In this document: positions 63,653 to 64,000 of the stretch, one piece after another | Position numbering within the stretch: position 1 is the stretch's first letter | How the letters are laid out: the number at the start of each line of letters is the position of its first letter | NCBI GenBank assembly: GCA_016271365.2 | Contig: CM057459.1 | Span: forward strand, 823,920,501 to 823,984,500 | From: Neoceratodus forsteri | Lineage: Eukaryota; Chordata; Ceratodontiformes; Ceratodontidae | Direction of reading: 5' to 3' | DNA: 64,000 nt | Made by a program: the position numbers and the translations under genes | The notes under the pieces: model-generated | Database searches by the model: none | Seen by the model: the letters and a program-made list of their open reading frames with translations, nothing else | Told to the model about the DNA's origin: nothing

Positions 63653-64000
63653 GATTACACTCTGAGCAGAATATACAGTACTACATTGGGAAGCTGCATC
63701 CAGAAGGGAAAAGGTTTTACAAGACTGCAGTTCCAAAGTTGGCATCCTTTCTGGACAGTATGGGCAAGATTTTTAAAGGCCAAAATTTGGTGCAAGGTGC
63801 TTGCACCAAAGGGATTTGATGCAAATGGCAATCCCAATTATCGAATGCAGGCTGTGTCAAAATCTGTATGCCTTGCACTAAAGCCGCCCTGTGCCACCTC
63901 TATGCTAGAAGTGCTGGTGTGCCAGAATGCAAGGGGGCGTGTTCCACAGTGGGGATACAGAATCCCCCTGTTTGAAATTTTAGAAGCCCCACTGTGTTTG
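63653..64000. other. Anonymous DNA with an 11-bp hairpin
   Basis: TTTGGTGCAAG (63,786-63,796) and CTTGCACCAAA (63,800-63,810) pair perfectly around GTG. Nearby GCAC-rich words resemble those near 3.9-4.05 kb. No gene is visible to the window edge. Confidence 0.5.

Noticed and set aside
1..64000. tRNA, rRNA or spliceosomal RNA genes
   Set aside because: Only the SINE head at 56.56-56.61 kb resembles a tRNA promoter; no cloverleaf or conserved RNA gene was recognised on either strand.
1..64000. Endogenous retrovirus or LTR retrotransposon
   Set aside because: No gag/pol motifs, primer-binding site or matched LTR pair seen; all RT signatures are LINE or Penelope type.

Overview
This 64-kb window has the character of a large, repeat-laden vertebrate genome. 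I find no host exon, tRNA, rRNA or snRNA gene, and nearly all recognisable sequence is transposon-derived. The families present are CR1, L2-group and L1-clade LINEs, a Penelope-like element with a GIY-YIG endonuclease, two autonomous-type hAT transposons, many short inverted-repeat elements (MITEs), one MIR/CORE-type SINE, and several minisatellites. CR1 copies ending in reiterated TTCTATG, together with L2, Penelope and hAT, suggest an amphibian (for example a caecilian) or another non-mammalian sarcopterygian such as a lungfish. That placement is inference; the sequence does not fix the species.

Layout. 1-3.3 kb: minus-strand CR1 piece inside or beside a minus-strand L2-like LINE that keeps a degenerate 2A-like motif ahead of its endonuclease. 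3.3-10.6 kb: mostly anonymous DNA with an L1 tail (5.97-7.99 kb) and four short inverted-repeat elements. 10.6-14.0 kb: two plus-strand CR1 pieces, the first carrying a textbook hAT MITE. 14.0-20.6 kb: a 6.6-kb Zaphod/Tip100-like hAT inserted in the second CR1. 21.2-24.0 kb: minus-strand CR1 ORF1 (esterase) split by a 5'-truncated L1 with a perfect 16-bp target duplication. 24.5-28.4 kb: a 3.9-kb plus-strand L1 whose reverse transcriptase has one nonsense codon, with a 16-bp target duplication. 29.8-35.0 kb: a long minus-strand CR1 (esterase, endonuclease and RT) split by an L2-like LINE. 37.6-38.7 and 60.35-61.7 kb: two copies of an unassigned non-coding repeat built of tandem and palindromic modules.

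39.5-55.4 kb is the showpiece. A plus-strand L2 is interrupted by a 12.5-kb BED-finger hAT. The hAT is interrupted by two head-to-head Penelope-like copies. The right Penelope copy is interrupted by small MITEs and a terminal-inverted-repeat element, and that element holds a nearly complete 3.2-kb CR1. Removing the hAT plus one 8-bp target duplication restores the L2 reading frame.

55.4-64 kb: SINE, AT-rich minisatellites, a MITE with near-full-length inverted repeats, a higher-order minisatellite invaded by two LINE tails, repeat copy B and an L2 3' half. All coding remnants carry frameshifts, stops or truncations, so everything is read as fossil or non-autonomous. The biology here is transposon succession and nesting, not a working host gene system. 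Family names come from motif recognition alone; boundaries marked approximate would need alignment to consensus sequences.
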